The notes: generated from the sequence alone by a model not told the origin. Numbered from the stretch's first letter, positions 1 through 9,703 are shown. The stretch: 64,000 bases of DNA from Streptomyces xylophagus (GCF_000716435.1 NZ_JNWO01000010.1:219175-283174); one strand, 5' to 3'. Translations and numbers: made by a program.

Positions 1-49
1 GCCTGAGCTCTCCTCGGGTAGAGCAGTAATGGACCTGCGGGCCGGTGGG

Positions 50-86
50 GGCTGGTCGCGCCGTTCCCCGCGCCCCTTGGGGGCGC
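50..86. repeat. Dispersed intergenic repeat, copy 1
   Basis: This copy carries the core CTGGTCGCGC-GTTCCCCGCGCCCC that recurs near 34.2, 53.6 and 61.4 kb. It ends in a GCGCCCC/GGGGCGC hairpin (70-86). It lies just past the stop codon of the leftmost gene, a usual place for such elements, and could end transcription. The unit looks like a Streptomyces family of 3'-flanking repeats; its function is unknown. Confidence 0.7.
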
Positions 87-102
87 TTCGCCCAGGCGCC
101 GC

Positions 103-642
103 TCATCCCGCTCGGTCCCCCGGTCGTTCCGGGTCCTGGCGTGGTTGGGGCAGGACCGGCTGGAGGACTAGCATCCGCTCGACCAGGCGCAGGAACATCG
201 CCACGTCGCGTATGAGGTCGTCGGCGTCCCGGCGGGTCGCCGCGCCCTGGATGCCCGCCTCGGCCCGCGCGCGGCGCCGGGCGCCGGAGGCGAACAGGGC
301 GCTCCACTCGGTGAGTTCGGGCGCGATCTCGGGGAGCACCTCCCAGGCGCTGCGGATACGGCCCCGGCGCCGGTTGGTGGGCTCCGGCTGGACCCGCGCG
401 GCGAGTACCGCGGCGGCGGTGCGCAGGGCGGCCAGGTGGGCCGTCGCATAACGCTCGTTCGACGTTTCGAGGACGGCTGCCTCGTCCAGTCCTGCGCGGG
501 CCTGGGCGAGGAGGTCGAGGGCGGCGGGCGGGGCCGTGGCCCGGCGGAGCACGGGGTGCACATCGCTCGCCGGGCCGGTCAGTGAGGGGGCAGGGCCGGC
601 GGCGCGGCGCCGACGGGCGGCGGCTGCGGACGGGTGGGCCAT
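103..642 (-). CDS. SAV_6107-type HEPN domain protein
   Basis: The gene encodes about 179 aa, a mostly helical, Ala/Arg-rich protein resembling the Streptomyces SAV_6107 family of HEPN-domain proteins. HEPN domains are often nucleotide-binding or RNase-like helical bundles, but I see no clear RxxxxH catalytic motif, so no reaction is assigned. I chose the internal ATG (MAHPSAAAARRRR) over an ATG ten codons upstream because it follows a good AGGAGG-like site on the minus strand. The gene stands alone, divergent from the ABC/YhgE operon across about 180 bp. The family assignment is from recall of the N-terminal pattern. Confidence 0.65.
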   Translation of the reverse strand: MAHPSAAAARRRRAAGPAPSLTGPASDVHPVLRRATAPPAALDLLAQARAGLDEAAVLETSNERYATAHLAALRTAAAVLAARVQPEPTNRRRGRIRSAWEVLPEIAPELTEWSALFASGARRRARAEAGIQGAATRRDADDLIRDVAMFLRLVERMLVLQPVLPQPRQDPERPGDRAG

Positions 643-770
643 GACGAACCTCCTGTCGTCGTGTGACGGCACGCCCAGTCAGGTAGTGCCGTATGTGCCC
701 ATCGTGAGGTATGGCACTGACAATCCGTTCTGACCTGCGCTTTTGCTTCGATCGAAGGTTCGCGTTAGTT

Positions 771-794
771 TTTGCACTGACCAGTCAGTTCAAA
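771..794. promoter_or_regulatory. Palindromic TetR-type operator
   Basis: The arms TTTG-N-ACTGAC and GTCAGT-N-CAAA form a 24-bp interrupted palindrome with a 2-bp centre. It lies about 30 bp upstream of the GTG of the ABC/YhgE/TetR cluster, where a repressor would block transcription. The last gene of that cluster encodes a TetR regulator, so autoregulation is the natural inference. No binding has been shown. Confidence 0.6.
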
Positions 795-823
795 GAAATT
801 CCGGCAGCAGGGGATGAGGAACC

Positions 824-1516
824 GTGGGTGGGGTCGGTGTCACGGCCGAGGACTTCGGGCTGAAAGGGCCGCGCGGGTGGGCGTACCGGGGGATCTCCCT
901 GGACGCCGGGCCCGGCGCGCTGATCGCCGTCGAAGGGCCGTCCGGGTCCGGGCGGACGAGCCTGCTGCTCGCGCTCGCCGGGCGGATGAAGGCGTCCGAA
1001 GGGACCGCCTCCGTGGGCGAGTTCACGTTGCCGAAGCAGTCGGCGGCCGTACGCCGGGTCAGTGCGGTGGCCAATGTCGCCGGGGTCACCGACCTCGATC
1101 CCGCGCTGACCGTCGGCGAGCATCTGCGCGAACGGGCGCTGCTGCAACGGCGGTTCGGGGATTCCGTACGCGGGTTGCTGCGGCCTCGGTCAGAGCGTGC
1201 GGTCGAGGCGGGGCTGCGGATCGAGCGGGCGCTGACCGCCGCCGGTCTCGACCGCGAGGCGCTCCCCAAGGGGTCCCGGACCGCCGTACGGGATCTGGAA
1301 CGGCCGCAGGAGTTGCGGCTGTCCATCGCGCTGGCGCTCGTCGGGCGGCCGGCACTGCTCGGCGTGGACGACGTCGATCTCAAGCTCTCGGATGCCGAAC
1401 GGGCCGAGATCTGGGACCTGTTGAGGTCCCTCGCAGATTCCGGAACGACAGTCGTGGCAGTGTCCACCGAGGGGACGGAGAAGGCCGATGCACGCGCCAC
1501 GACTGGCCGCGCTTGA
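824..1516 (+). CDS. Degenerate ABC-type ATP-binding protein
   Basis: The 230-aa protein has an ABC-ATPase architecture: a P-loop GPSGSGRTS near residue 42, a signature region with LERPQ where LSGGQ is expected, and a Walker B GVDDVD. Three hallmark residues are altered: the P-loop Lys is Arg, the LSGGQ motif is absent and the catalytic Glu is Asp. It may therefore bind ATP poorly or have a structural role. It starts at GTG after a GATGAGGA ribosome site. Its 3' end overlaps the next gene by 29 bp, so it likely forms a complex with that YhgE/Pip membrane protein. The probable operator at 771-794 lies just upstream. Confidence 0.7.
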   Translation: MGGVGVTAEDFGLKGPRGWAYRGISLDAGPGALIAVEGPSGSGRTSLLLALAGRMKASEGTASVGEFTLPKQSAAVRRVSAVANVAGVTDLDPALTVGEHLRERALLQRRFGDSVRGLLRPRSERAVEAGLRIERALTAAGLDREALPKGSRTAVRDLERPQELRLSIALALVGRPALLGVDDVDLKLSDAERAEIWDLLRSLADSGTTVVAVSTEGTEKADARATTGRA

Positions 1517-3572
1517 GCTGAAGCGCTTCGGCAGGGGGAAGCTGCCGCGCGCCGCGCTCGTCGCCCTCCTGCTGCTGCCGCTGCTGTACGGCGCCCTGTA
1601 CCTGTGGTCCTTCTGGGACCCGTACGGCCGCCTGGACCGCATCCCGGTGGCGCTCGTCAACGACGACAAGGGGGCGACCGCCGACGGGAAGAAGCTCACC
1701 GCGGGCGACAGCATCACCGAGGGGCTGCGCGAGAGCAGGACGTTCGACTGGCACGAGGTGAGTGCGGCCGAGGCCGACAAGGGCGTCGAGGACGGGACGT
1801 ACTACCTGTCGCTGACCATGCCGGCCGACTTCAGCGCGCGGATCGCCTCCAGTGCGGGCGACTCCCCGGAGACGGGCGCGCTCCAGGTGCGCACGAACGA
1901 CGCGAACAACTACATCGTCGGGCAGATCTCCCGGACGGTGTTCAGCGAGGTGCGGACGGCCGCGTCCACCAAGGCCTCGCGGACCTTCCTGGACCGGATC
2001 TTCGTCTCGTTCTCCGACATCCACGGCGAGACCGTGAAGGCCGCGAACGGCGCCGACAAGCTCAAGAGTGGCATCGGCACGGCCGAGGAGGGTTCCAAGG
2101 ACCTCGCCGACGGCCTGAAGGACGCCAAGAAGGGCAGCGGCAAGCTGTCCACGGGCCTGAAGAAGCTCGACACGGGCGCGGGCGACCTGGCGGACGGCTC
2201 GAAACAGGTCGCGGCGGGGACGCAGACCCTCGCCGACAAGGTCAACGGGGTCGCCGACAAGGTGGGGCCCTTCCTGAAGGACAACGAGAAGACCATCGGG
2301 GACACGGCTCAGTTGGTCGCCGACTCGGCCAGGACGATCCGCGCCAACCTGGGCACCCTGGTGAAGACGGCTCCGGTCGCCGCCAAGGGCGCGCACGCGG
2401 CCTCGGACACCCTGGACGAGGTCTACAAGGCGCGCTGCGAAAGCGTCGTCCTGAAGGATGATGCATGTCCCGACCTGAAGAAGGCAGCTCAGGCCGCCGC
2501 GGACGTCGCGAAGGTCGCCGACGACGTGAACAGCCTGGTCGCTGATCAGAACGGCGACCTGAAGAAGCTCGACGCGAACCTCGGCACGCTCCAGACGCAG
2601 GCCCAGGCGCTCGCCGACCGCGCCCCGCGCCTCTCCGAGGACCTCGACGACGCGGTGGCCAGGATCAACAAGCTGAACGCCGGTGCCGGGAAGGTCGCCG
2701 CGGGCGCCAAAACCCTGCACACCGGGCTCGGCACGGCCAGTACCGGCGCCGCCGACCTGGACACCGGCGTCGGCAAGCTCAAGACGGGCGCCGTGGACCT
2801 GAACGGCGGCCTGTACAAGCTCGTCGACGGCTCCGGGAAGCTCGCCGGCGGTCTGCACGACGGCGCGGCGCAGATCCCGGACTACGACAAGCAGGACCGC
2901 GACCAGCGCACCGGAGTCATGGCCGACCCGGTCCAACTGGCTTCCCAGGACCTGCACAAGGCGCCCAACTACGGCACCGGATTCGCCCCGTACTTCATCC
3001 CGCTGTCCCTGTGGGTGGGCGCGATGGTGGCCTACATGCTGATCGCGCCCATGAACCGGCGCGCGCTCGCCGCCGGTGCCTCGGCCTGGCGGATCGCGCT
3101 CGCGGGCTGGCTGCCGGTGGTCGCGGTCGGGGTGCTCCAGACGGTGGCCCTGATGGCCGTACTGCACTGGGCTATCGGCCTGGAGATGACACACGCGGCC
3201 GGCACGATCGGGTTCCTGTTCCTGGTGACGGCGTGCTTCGCGGCCCTCGTCCAGTGGCTGAACGCACGCTTCGGGGCGGCGGGCCGGATCCTCGTACTCG
3301 CCCTGCTGATGCTCCAGTTGACGTCGGCGGGCGGCACCTACCCCGTGCAGACCAGCCCAGGCTTCTTCAACGCGATCCACCCCTTCCTGCCGATGAGCTA
3401 CATCGTCGAGGCGCTGCGGAGGCTCATCACGGGCGGCGGACTGGAACCCGTGTGGCACGCGTGCGTGGTGCTCGTCGCCTTCACCGCGGGCGCCCTCGCG
3501 CTGACCGCGCTGTCCGCGCGCCGCCGCCAGGTGTGGACCCTGGACCGGCTGCACCCGGAGCTGAGCCTGTGA
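1488..3572 (+). CDS. YhgE/Pip family membrane protein
   Basis: The 694-aa protein has one N-terminal membrane segment (about residues 20-42) and a long extracytoplasmic region of Leu/Gly/Lys heptad-like repeats. The repeats contain many 'GxxxLxxGxxxL' turns that resemble phage-infection-protein (Pip) and YhgE proteins. About six membrane segments follow near the C terminus in ABC-2-type arrangement. Its start lies inside the preceding ABC gene behind a GGAG site, so the two are translationally coupled. Family members are ABC-2-like exporters or ESX/surface-related membrane proteins; Pip is a phage receptor in lactococci. The substrate is unknown. A TetR gene follows 62 bp downstream, probably controlling the unit. 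Confidence 0.85.
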   Translation: MHAPRLAALELKRFGRGKLPRAALVALLLLPLLYGALYLWSFWDPYGRLDRIPVALVNDDKGATADGKKLTAGDSITEGLRESRTFDWHEVSAAEADKGVEDGTYYLSLTMPADFSARIASSAGDSPETGALQVRTNDANNYIVGQISRTVFSEVRTAASTKASRTFLDRIFVSFSDIHGETVKAANGADKLKSGIGTAEEGSKDLADGLKDAKKGSGKLSTGLKKLDTGAGDLADGSKQVAAGTQTLADKVNGVADKVGPFLKDNEKTIGDTAQLVADSARTIRANLGTLVKTAPVAAKGAHAASDTLDEVYKARCESVVLKDDACPDLKKAAQAAADVAKVADDVNSLVADQNGDLKKLDANLGTLQTQAQALADRAPRLSEDLDDAVARINKLNAGAGKVAAGAKTLHTGLGTASTGAADLDTGVGKLKTGAVDLNGGLYKLVDGSGKLAGGLHDGAAQIPDYDKQDRDQRTGVMADPVQLASQDLHKAPNYGTGFAPYFIPLSLWVGAMVAYMLIAPMNRRALAAGASAWRIALAGWLPVVAVGVLQTVALMAVLHWAIGLEMTHAAGTIGFLFLVTACFAALVQWLNARFGAAGRILVLALLMLQLTSAGGTYPVQTSPGFFNAIHPFLPMSYIVEALRRLITGGGLEPVWHACVVLVAFTAGALALTALSARRRQVWTLDRLHPELSL

Positions 3573-3634
3573 CCTCCCTGGGGACCTCGACACCCGTGCC
3601 CGCGACGGGGACCGGGCCTGTGACAATCAGGGCC

Positions 3635-4264
3635 ATGGAAAGCAGCAGCACCCCGTCGGGCGGCAGCACGCGCCGCGAGGCCACCCGGCAGAAGCTCTAC
3701 GAGGCAGCCGTCACTCTCATCGCCGAACAGGGCTTCTCGGCCACCACGGTGGACGAGATCGCCGAGCGTGCCGGGGTCGCGAAAGGCACCGTCTACTACA
3801 ACTTCGCGAGCAAGTCCGTCCTCTTCGAGGAGTTGCTGCGGCACGGCGTGGGTCTCCTCACCGCCTCCCTCAGGGAGGCCGCCGAGCAGACCGAGCGGGA
3901 CGGCGGCAGCAAGGTGGACGCCCTGGACGCGATGATCCGCGCGGGCCTCGGTTTCATCGCCCGCTATCCGTCCTTCACCCAGCTGTACGTGGCCGAGCTG
4001 TACCGCACCAACCGCGCCTGGCAGTCCACGCTCATGGTGGTACGGCAGCAGGTGAACGCCGCCATCGAGGACGTGCTGCACGCGGGCGTGGCGGGCGGCG
4101 AGTTCAGCCCCGAGATCGATGTCCGGCTCACGGCGGCGGCGCTGGTCGGGATGGTCCTGGTGGCCGCCCTGGACTGGCAGTCGTTCCAGCCGGAGCGCTC
4201 CCTGGACGACGTCCACTCGGCGCTGTCCCGGCTGCTCCAGGGACGGGTGAGCGGGGGGCACTGA
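3635..4264 (+). CDS. TetR/AcrR family transcriptional regulator
   Basis: The 209-aa protein has an N-terminal TetR helix-turn-helix (about residues 15-60), including 'TVDEIAERAGVAKGTVYYNFASKS', typical of the family. The C-terminal domain is helical and variable and would bind a ligand. It lies downstream of the ABC and YhgE/Pip genes on the same strand. The palindrome at 771-794 is the likely target, which would make this a locally acting repressor. The ATG was chosen because the HTH then begins at the usual distance from the N terminus. The ligand cannot be predicted. Confidence 0.92.
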   Translation: MESSSTPSGGSTRREATRQKLYEAAVTLIAEQGFSATTVDEIAERAGVAKGTVYYNFASKSVLFEELLRHGVGLLTASLREAAEQTERDGGSKVDALDAMIRAGLGFIARYPSFTQLYVAELYRTNRAWQSTLMVVRQQVNAAIEDVLHAGVAGGEFSPEIDVRLTAAALVGMVLVAALDWQSFQPERSLDDVHSALSRLLQGRVSGGH

Positions 4265-4630
4265 GCGCACGCACAGAAGCGCCGGTCCGTTGTGGCCGCG
4301 TCCCCCGCGGGCCGCCTCGAACCGGCGCTTCCTCGTGCTTCCCCCGTACGTTCCCCCTGTTGGAACCCCCGTCGGTCAGTCCCCCTGGGTTCCCCCGTGC
4401 CTCGCTTCCGCCGAGAATCCGGCGGAAGGAGCGGCCAAGGGCGCGGGCCCCGTTCCGCCGCCCCGTGTCGGCGGTACCGGAGCCGCGCCCCTTTCCGTGT
4501 CTCCACTCTCTCGTTCGCGCAGGTCGCGGCCCATCCGCGCGCGTACTCATCTCACTCCCTAGGTACGGATACTCAGCCGTACGCACTCATGCCCAGGACG
4601 CCATGTTGCCGAGTGGTTACTATCGCCTCC
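4265..4630. other. Intergenic region, 366 bp
   Basis: This gene-free stretch lies between the TetR gene and the DUF4126 gene. It holds a perfect hairpin (4405-4428) and a shorter one, GTACGG/CCGTAC (4563-4582). A possible -10 (TTACTAT, 4616-4622) lies about 9 bp before the GTG at 4631, which could give a leaderless transcript. No convincing small gene was seen; open frames here lack a ribosome site. Confidence 0.5.
4405..4428. terminator. Perfect 9-bp stem-loop after the TetR gene
   Basis: CTTCCGCCG and CGGCGGAAG pair perfectly across a 6-nt loop, 140 bp downstream of the TetR stop. There is no U-run, as is common for streptomycete terminators. It could instead be a regulatory palindrome for the next gene. 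Confidence 0.45.
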
Positions 4631-5257
4631 GTGTCCGTACTCCCCCTGGTCTTCACCAGCGGCTGGGCCAGCGGCATCAACGCCTACGCGGTGGTGCTGC
4701 TGCTCGGGATCTTCGGCGCGACCGGGGTGACCGACGCGGTCCCCGAGTCGCTGCAACGCCCTGAGGTCCTCGTCACAGCGGGCGTGCTGTTCCTGTGCGA
4801 GGCGGTCGCCGACAAGATCCCCTACGTCGACTCCGTGTGGGACTCGGTGCACACGCTGATCCGGCCGGCCGCCGGGGCCTGGGTCGGGGCGGTGCTCGCC
4901 GGGCACAACGGTTCGCTGAACGACGTGGTGGCGGGGCTGGTCGGCGGTTCGACGGCGCTGGCCAGCCATACCGTCAAGGCCGGGACGCGGATGGCGATCA
5001 ACACCTCGCCGGAGCCGTTCAGCAACGTGATCATGAGCTTCGCCGAGGATCTCGGGGTCGGCGGGATCGTCTCGTTCGCGATGTTCCATCCCCAGGCCGC
5101 GGCGATCATCGCAGCCGTGCTGCTGGTGGCCGGACTCACGGTCCTGATCTTCCTGATCTCGCGGATCCGGCGGTTCCTGCGCCGCCGGGCCCAGCTCCGG
5201 GAGGAGAAACGGCTGGCCGCGCAGGTGGGAGGGCCGCCGGACCGGCCACCTTGGTGA
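4631..5257 (+). CDS. DUF4126 family membrane protein
   Basis: The 208-aa protein resembles DUF4126 membrane proteins, with motifs TSGWASGINAYAVV near the N terminus and 'DKIPYVDSVWDSVHT' in the middle. About five hydrophobic segments are visible and the tail is basic (RRFLRRRAQLREEKR). No enzymatic activity is known for the family. The GTG start fits the usual N terminus (MSVLPLVF...); an ATG at 4588 would add a poorly conserved extension. It is followed 45 bp downstream by an oxidoreductase gene on the same strand. Confidence 0.75.
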   Translation: MSVLPLVFTSGWASGINAYAVVLLLGIFGATGVTDAVPESLQRPEVLVTAGVLFLCEAVADKIPYVDSVWDSVHTLIRPAAGAWVGAVLAGHNGSLNDVVAGLVGGSTALASHTVKAGTRMAINTSPEPFSNVIMSFAEDLGVGGIVSFAMFHPQAAAIIAAVLLVAGLTVLIFLISRIRRFLRRRAQLREEKRLAAQVGGPPDRPPW

Positions 5258-5302
5258 CGGCCCGTGACCGGACTGTCAGTGGCGGCCGATAAAGTCGCGG
5301 GC

Positions 5303-6814
5303 ATGGGACGGATTGCGGTGATCGGCGCCGGCATGGGCGCGATGGCGGCCGCCGCCCGGCTGGCCGTCGCGGGCCACCGGGTGGTGGTGTACGAGCGTAC
5401 GGAGACGTACGGCGGTGCGGTGCGCCGCTTCGAGCGGGACGGCTTCTCCTTCGACACCGGCCCCGGCCTGCTGCCCGTTCCGGCGGTCTACCGCGATCTG
5501 TTCATCAAGACCGGCAAGGAGCCCCTGGAGGACCTGGTCGAGCTGGTCCAGGTCGACCCGTCGTCCCGGCACGTCTTCGCGGACGGCACGGAGGTGTCGT
5601 TGCCGAACGCCTCTCGCGCGGGTGTCGTCACGGCCCTGGACGAGGCCCTGGGCGGCGGCGCGGGGCAGCGCTGGGGTGACTTCCTGATCCGGGCCCGCGA
5701 GGCCTGGGACCGCACCCGCAGGCCCCTCCTGGAGGAGCCGTTGTGGACCGACTGGTCGGTGCTGGCCGAGCAGGAGCCGTATCCGGCGGTCCCGCACAAG
5801 AAGCTGCTGCGCACGCGCAGGGCGAGCACACTCGACGAGATCGGCGCCTGGGAACTGCGCGACGAGCGCCTGACGGCCCTCCTGGAGAGCCACGCGCTCG
5901 CCTACGGCCTCCACCCCCGGACCGCTCCGGCGAGCGCCGCGGTGCTGCCGTACATGGAGCACGCCTTCGGCACCTGGTATGTACGGGGCGGCATACGGGA
6001 GTTGGCGCGCGCGGTGTACGAGCGGTGTCTGGCCCGGAGGGTCGAGTTCGTGTTCGGGGCCGAGGTCACCCGGGTCCTGGAGAAGGACGGGCGGGCTGCG
6101 GGAGTTGAGCTGGCCGACGGGAATGTGGTCGACGCGGACCATGTCGTCGCGGACGTGGACCCGGCGCGGCTGCGGGACCTGACGGAGCGTCCGCTGGACG
6201 GGGACGGTGATGTGCGGGCCGACCCGGACTCGCCCCTGCCGGTGCGGTTCACACTGCTGCTGGCCCTGCGTGGCCCGCGCGAGGCCGGAGCCGTTCACCG
6301 TACGGTCGTGCACGCCCCGGACCGCGAGGCCGAGTTGGACTTCCTGGCCTCCCCCGGCGGCGACGAACCGCGCTGTCCCACGGTGACGGTGCTGCGCCCC
6401 GAGGACCCCGCGCTCACGCCGGACGGCGAGCACGAGTCCGTGGTCGTGTCCGCCGTGCTGTCGAGCGAGGCCGGCTGGGAGGACGAGGGCACGGTCCGGC
6501 GCTACACGGATTTCCTGCTCGACGCCGCCGGACATGCCGTACCGGGGCTGCGGGAGCGCCTGTTGTGGCACGAGGTGCGCACACCCGGGGACACGGAGAG
6601 CGAGACCGGCGCCCGCTTCGGAGCCGTGCCCGCGCCTTCGCTCGCCGCCGGGCGGGGCCGTTTCCTGCACCCGGCGAACACCACGCGCCTGCCCGGCCTC
6701 TACCGGGTCGGCGGGTGGTCGCACCCCGGCGGCGGACTCCCGCACGCCGGTATGTCGGGGGCGCTGGTCGCCGGACTGATCGTCGAGGGGCCGGAGTTCA
6801 GAGGGTCTCAGTAG
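5303..6814 (+). CDS. CrtI/phytoene-desaturase-like FAD oxidoreductase
   Basis: The 503-aa protein starts with a dinucleotide-binding motif (GAGMGAMAAAARL) and the flavin 'YERTETYGG' segment typical of the phytoene desaturase/amine oxidase superfamily. The C terminus carries GLYRVGGWSHPGGGLPHAGMSG, the family's conserved FAD-contact region. No carotenoid genes (crtB, crtE) are nearby, so a carotenoid role is not supported. Many actinomycetes carry such orphan NAD(P)/FAD oxidoreductases of unknown substrate. The ATG follows GATAAAG by about 10 bp, which may be a promoter -10. Confidence 0.8.
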   Translation: MGRIAVIGAGMGAMAAAARLAVAGHRVVVYERTETYGGAVRRFERDGFSFDTGPGLLPVPAVYRDLFIKTGKEPLEDLVELVQVDPSSRHVFADGTEVSLPNASRAGVVTALDEALGGGAGQRWGDFLIRAREAWDRTRRPLLEEPLWTDWSVLAEQEPYPAVPHKKLLRTRRASTLDEIGAWELRDERLTALLESHALAYGLHPRTAPASAAVLPYMEHAFGTWYVRGGIRELARAVYERCLARRVEFVFGAEVTRVLEKDGRAAGVELADGNVVDADHVVADVDPARLRDLTERPLDGDGDVRADPDSPLPVRFTLLLALRGPREAGAVHRTVVHAPDREAELDFLASPGGDEPRCPTVTVLRPEDPALTPDGEHESVVVSAVLSSEAGWEDEGTVRRYTDFLLDAAGHAVPGLRERLLWHEVRTPGDTESETGARFGAVPAPSLAAGRGRFLHPANTTRLPGLYRVGGWSHPGGGLPHAGMSGALVAGLIVEGPEFRGSQ

Positions 6815-6836
6815 GCTTCAGGGTTCTCAGCAGGCT

Positions 6837-7844
6837 TCAGAAACGGTACTGCTCGTCGTAGCCGGTGCCCGGCTGCGGCTGCTGCTGTTGTCCGTTCTGG
6901 CCGTTGCCGTCGTACGGGTACTGCTGCTGCTCCTGCGGCATTTCGCCGCCGTAGGTCTCGTCGTTGCGCTGCTGCGGGACCCACACACCGCCGGCCGGGG
7001 TCTCGCCGACGTAGCCGTTGTTGCCGTACTGGTCCTGGGTGTAGCCCTGTTGCGAGTACTGCTGCTGGCCGTCGTAGCCGGTGTCGTACGAGGCACCGCC
7101 GTAGGTCTGGGTGCCGATGTACGGGTCGGAGTAGGCGGCGTACTGCTGCTGCCCGGTCGTGTCGTAGCCGTACTGCTGCTGGTCGTAGCCCGAGTAGTTG
7201 TCGTAGCCGTACTGCTGCTGGTCGGCAGCCGCGTAGGCCTGGTCCTGGGTCTGACCGGCGGCCGCCGCCGCGTAAGCCTGGTCCGTACCCGCGTAGTTGG
7301 GGTCGGTGGCGTTCGCGTACGCGGTGGCGCTGTAGACGCCGTAGGAGCCGGTGTCGTCCGGCAGGGGCTGCGGCTCGTAGACCGAGGTGGTCTCGGCGGC
7401 CGTGGGGTCGACGGGGCGGTTCGGGGTGAACACGTCGTCGCGGTCGTAGTCGTCGTCCTGGCCGTAGGCGGCCCTGTCGCGGCCGTACTCCTGGAAGCCG
7501 CCCTCGGCGCCTTCGAAGCCAGGGACCGCGAGGTTCGGGTCCTCCTCGTCGGGCTCGCCGCGGCCGCGCTTCTTGCCGCCCGCGCCGGGCCGACCGGAGA
7601 CCGCCCAGCCGGCTTCGAAGCCGCGGCGGAACGACAGGGTGACGTAGGTCTGGCCGACGGCGAAGGCCACCGCGCCAAGGCCGATCACGATGACGGAAGG
7701 AATCAGCACCCCGAGCACGACGCCCAGGAAGCCGACGAAAGCGAGCAACCGCCAGCGCAGCCTCGCCTTGTACTGCAGCAACACCTCACCGAGCAACCAC
7801 AGTGCGACGATGCCGAACGCGATGTAGAGGACCGTCCAGCCCAT
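6837..7844 (-). CDS. Membrane protein with Gln/Tyr-rich low-complexity tail
   Basis: The 335-aa protein has two hydrophobic segments near the N terminus (about residues 5-25 and 33-65) and a charged linker. About 200 residues dominated by Gln, Tyr, Gly and Asp follow, with repeated 'QQQYGYD' units. The start is an ATG preceded by GGGAGAGG. It converges on the phytoene-desaturase-like gene with a 22-bp gap. No enzyme motif is seen. The tail is prion-like in composition and could mediate assembly at the membrane; this is inference. The tail repeats make the coding frame reliable because all three codon positions follow the amino-acid pattern. Confidence 0.75.
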   Translation of the reverse strand: MGWTVLYIAFGIVALWLLGEVLLQYKARLRWRLLAFVGFLGVVLGVLIPSVIVIGLGAVAFAVGQTYVTLSFRRGFEAGWAVSGRPGAGGKKRGRGEPDEEDPNLAVPGFEGAEGGFQEYGRDRAAYGQDDDYDRDDVFTPNRPVDPTAAETTSVYEPQPLPDDTGSYGVYSATAYANATDPNYAGTDQAYAAAAAGQTQDQAYAAADQQQYGYDNYSGYDQQQYGYDTTGQQQYAAYSDPYIGTQTYGGASYDTGYDGQQQYSQQGYTQDQYGNNGYVGETPAGGVWVPQQRNDETYGGEMPQEQQQYPYDGNGQNGQQQQPQPGTGYDEQYRF

Positions 7845-7900
7845 GTACGCCCCTCTCCCAGTGGCCGCTACGCAGTGTGTCGTATGTCCGGGCGGCCGGT

Positions 7901-8833
<933 letters not shown>

Positions 8834-8949
8834 TTAGTCAGGGGGCGGCGGTCACCCAACCGGAACCGGGAATTTGCCCGGTTTGTCGCCCTCTTGTCCA
8901 CCCATCGGACAACAGCGCGACTCCTGGACAGCCGTCGGACGGACGACCG

Positions 8950-9609
8950 TCAGTGCTGCCGCAGCCGCTTGGCGAACTCCGCCGCCGCCACGCCCGGGTC
9001 GTCGGCGTCCGTGATGGCCCGTACGACGACGACGCGGCGGGCGCCCGCTTCGAGCACCTCGTCGAGGTTGCCGAGGTCGATGCCGCCTATCGCGAACCAG
9101 GGGCGGTCGGTGCCCAGGGCCGCCGTGTACCGGACCAGGTCGAGGCCGGGGGCGTGGCGGCCGGGCTTGGTGGGGGTGGGCCAGCACGGGCCGGTGCAGA
9201 AGTAGTCGACGCCCTCCTGGACGGCGGCCGCGGCGGCCTCGGACTCGGCGTGCGTGGAGCGCCCGATCAGCACGTCCTCGCCGAGGATCGCGCGGGCCGC
9301 GGGGACCGGGAGGTCGCCCTGTCCCAGGTGCAGTACGTCGGCGCCGGCGGCGTGGGCGACGTCCGCGCGGTCGTTGACCGCGAGGAGTCTGCCGTGCCGG
9401 GCGCAGGCGTCGGCGAACACCTGGAGGTGCTCCAGCTCCTCGGCGGCCTCCATGCCCTTGTCGCGCAGCTGCACGATGTCGACCCCGCCGGCCAGCACCG
9501 CGTCCAGGAACTCCGCGAGGTCGCCCTGGCGTCTGCGGGCGTCCGTGCAGAGGTAGACCCGGGCGTCGGCGAGTTCCGCGCGGGCGGCGGCTGCGGCGGT
9601 GTCGGGCAT
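8950..9609 (-). CDS. thiE: Thiamine-phosphate synthase
   Basis: The 219-aa protein joins HMP-PP and the thiazole phosphate to form thiamine phosphate. It shows the TIM-barrel motifs of Thi[36 protein letters not shown] and the 'GPCWPTPTK' phosphate loop, then AIGGID. It starts at the ATG (MPDTAAAA) behind GGGGGA; an upstream extension is less supported. The thiO-thiS-thiG operon lies 2.3 kb away on the opposite strand, so thiamine genes are grouped but split. No TPP riboswitch was found directly upstream of this gene; a large hairpin occupies 9647-9703 instead. Confidence 0.93.
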   Translation of the reverse strand: MPDTAAAAARAELADARVYLCTDARRRQGDLAEFLDAVLAGGVDIVQLRDKGMEAAEELEHLQVFADACARHGRLLAVNDRADVAHAAGADVLHLGQGDLPVPAARAILGEDVLIGRSTHAESEAAAAAVQEGVDYFCTGPCWPTPTKPGRHAPGLDLVRYTAALGTDRPWFAIGGIDLGNLDEVLEAGARRVVVVRAITDADDPGVAAAEFAKRLRQH

Positions 9610-9646
9610 GCGTGTGTCCCCCGTTGTCGTTGCGTGGTGGTGTCGC

Positions 9647-9703
9647 GTACGGGCCGCGGACAGGGCCTTTTCAAGCAGGCCCGCGCGTCGCCGCGGCCCG
9701 TAC
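9647..9703. terminator. Nested double hairpin between Rv2175c homologue and thiE
   Basis: The outer arms GTACGGGCCGCGG and CCGCGGCCCGTAC pair perfectly over 13 bp. An inner GGGCCT/AGGCCC hairpin sits inside the 31-nt loop. It lies 37 bp upstream of the thiE ATG and just downstream of the preceding gene's stop. It may end transcription of that gene or shape the thiE leader. Confidence 0.55.

Noticed and set aside
1380..3626. Long minus-strand open frame of about 748 codons opposite the YhgE/Pip gene
   Set aside because: It mirrors the real gene in a high-GC antisense frame, is Arg/Gly/Val/Gln-rich and has no family-like motif.
5264..5302. GTG start at 5264 for the CrtI-like gene
   Set aside because: It gives 13 extra residues before the FAD-binding strand; the ATG at 5303 puts GAGMGA at the usual position.
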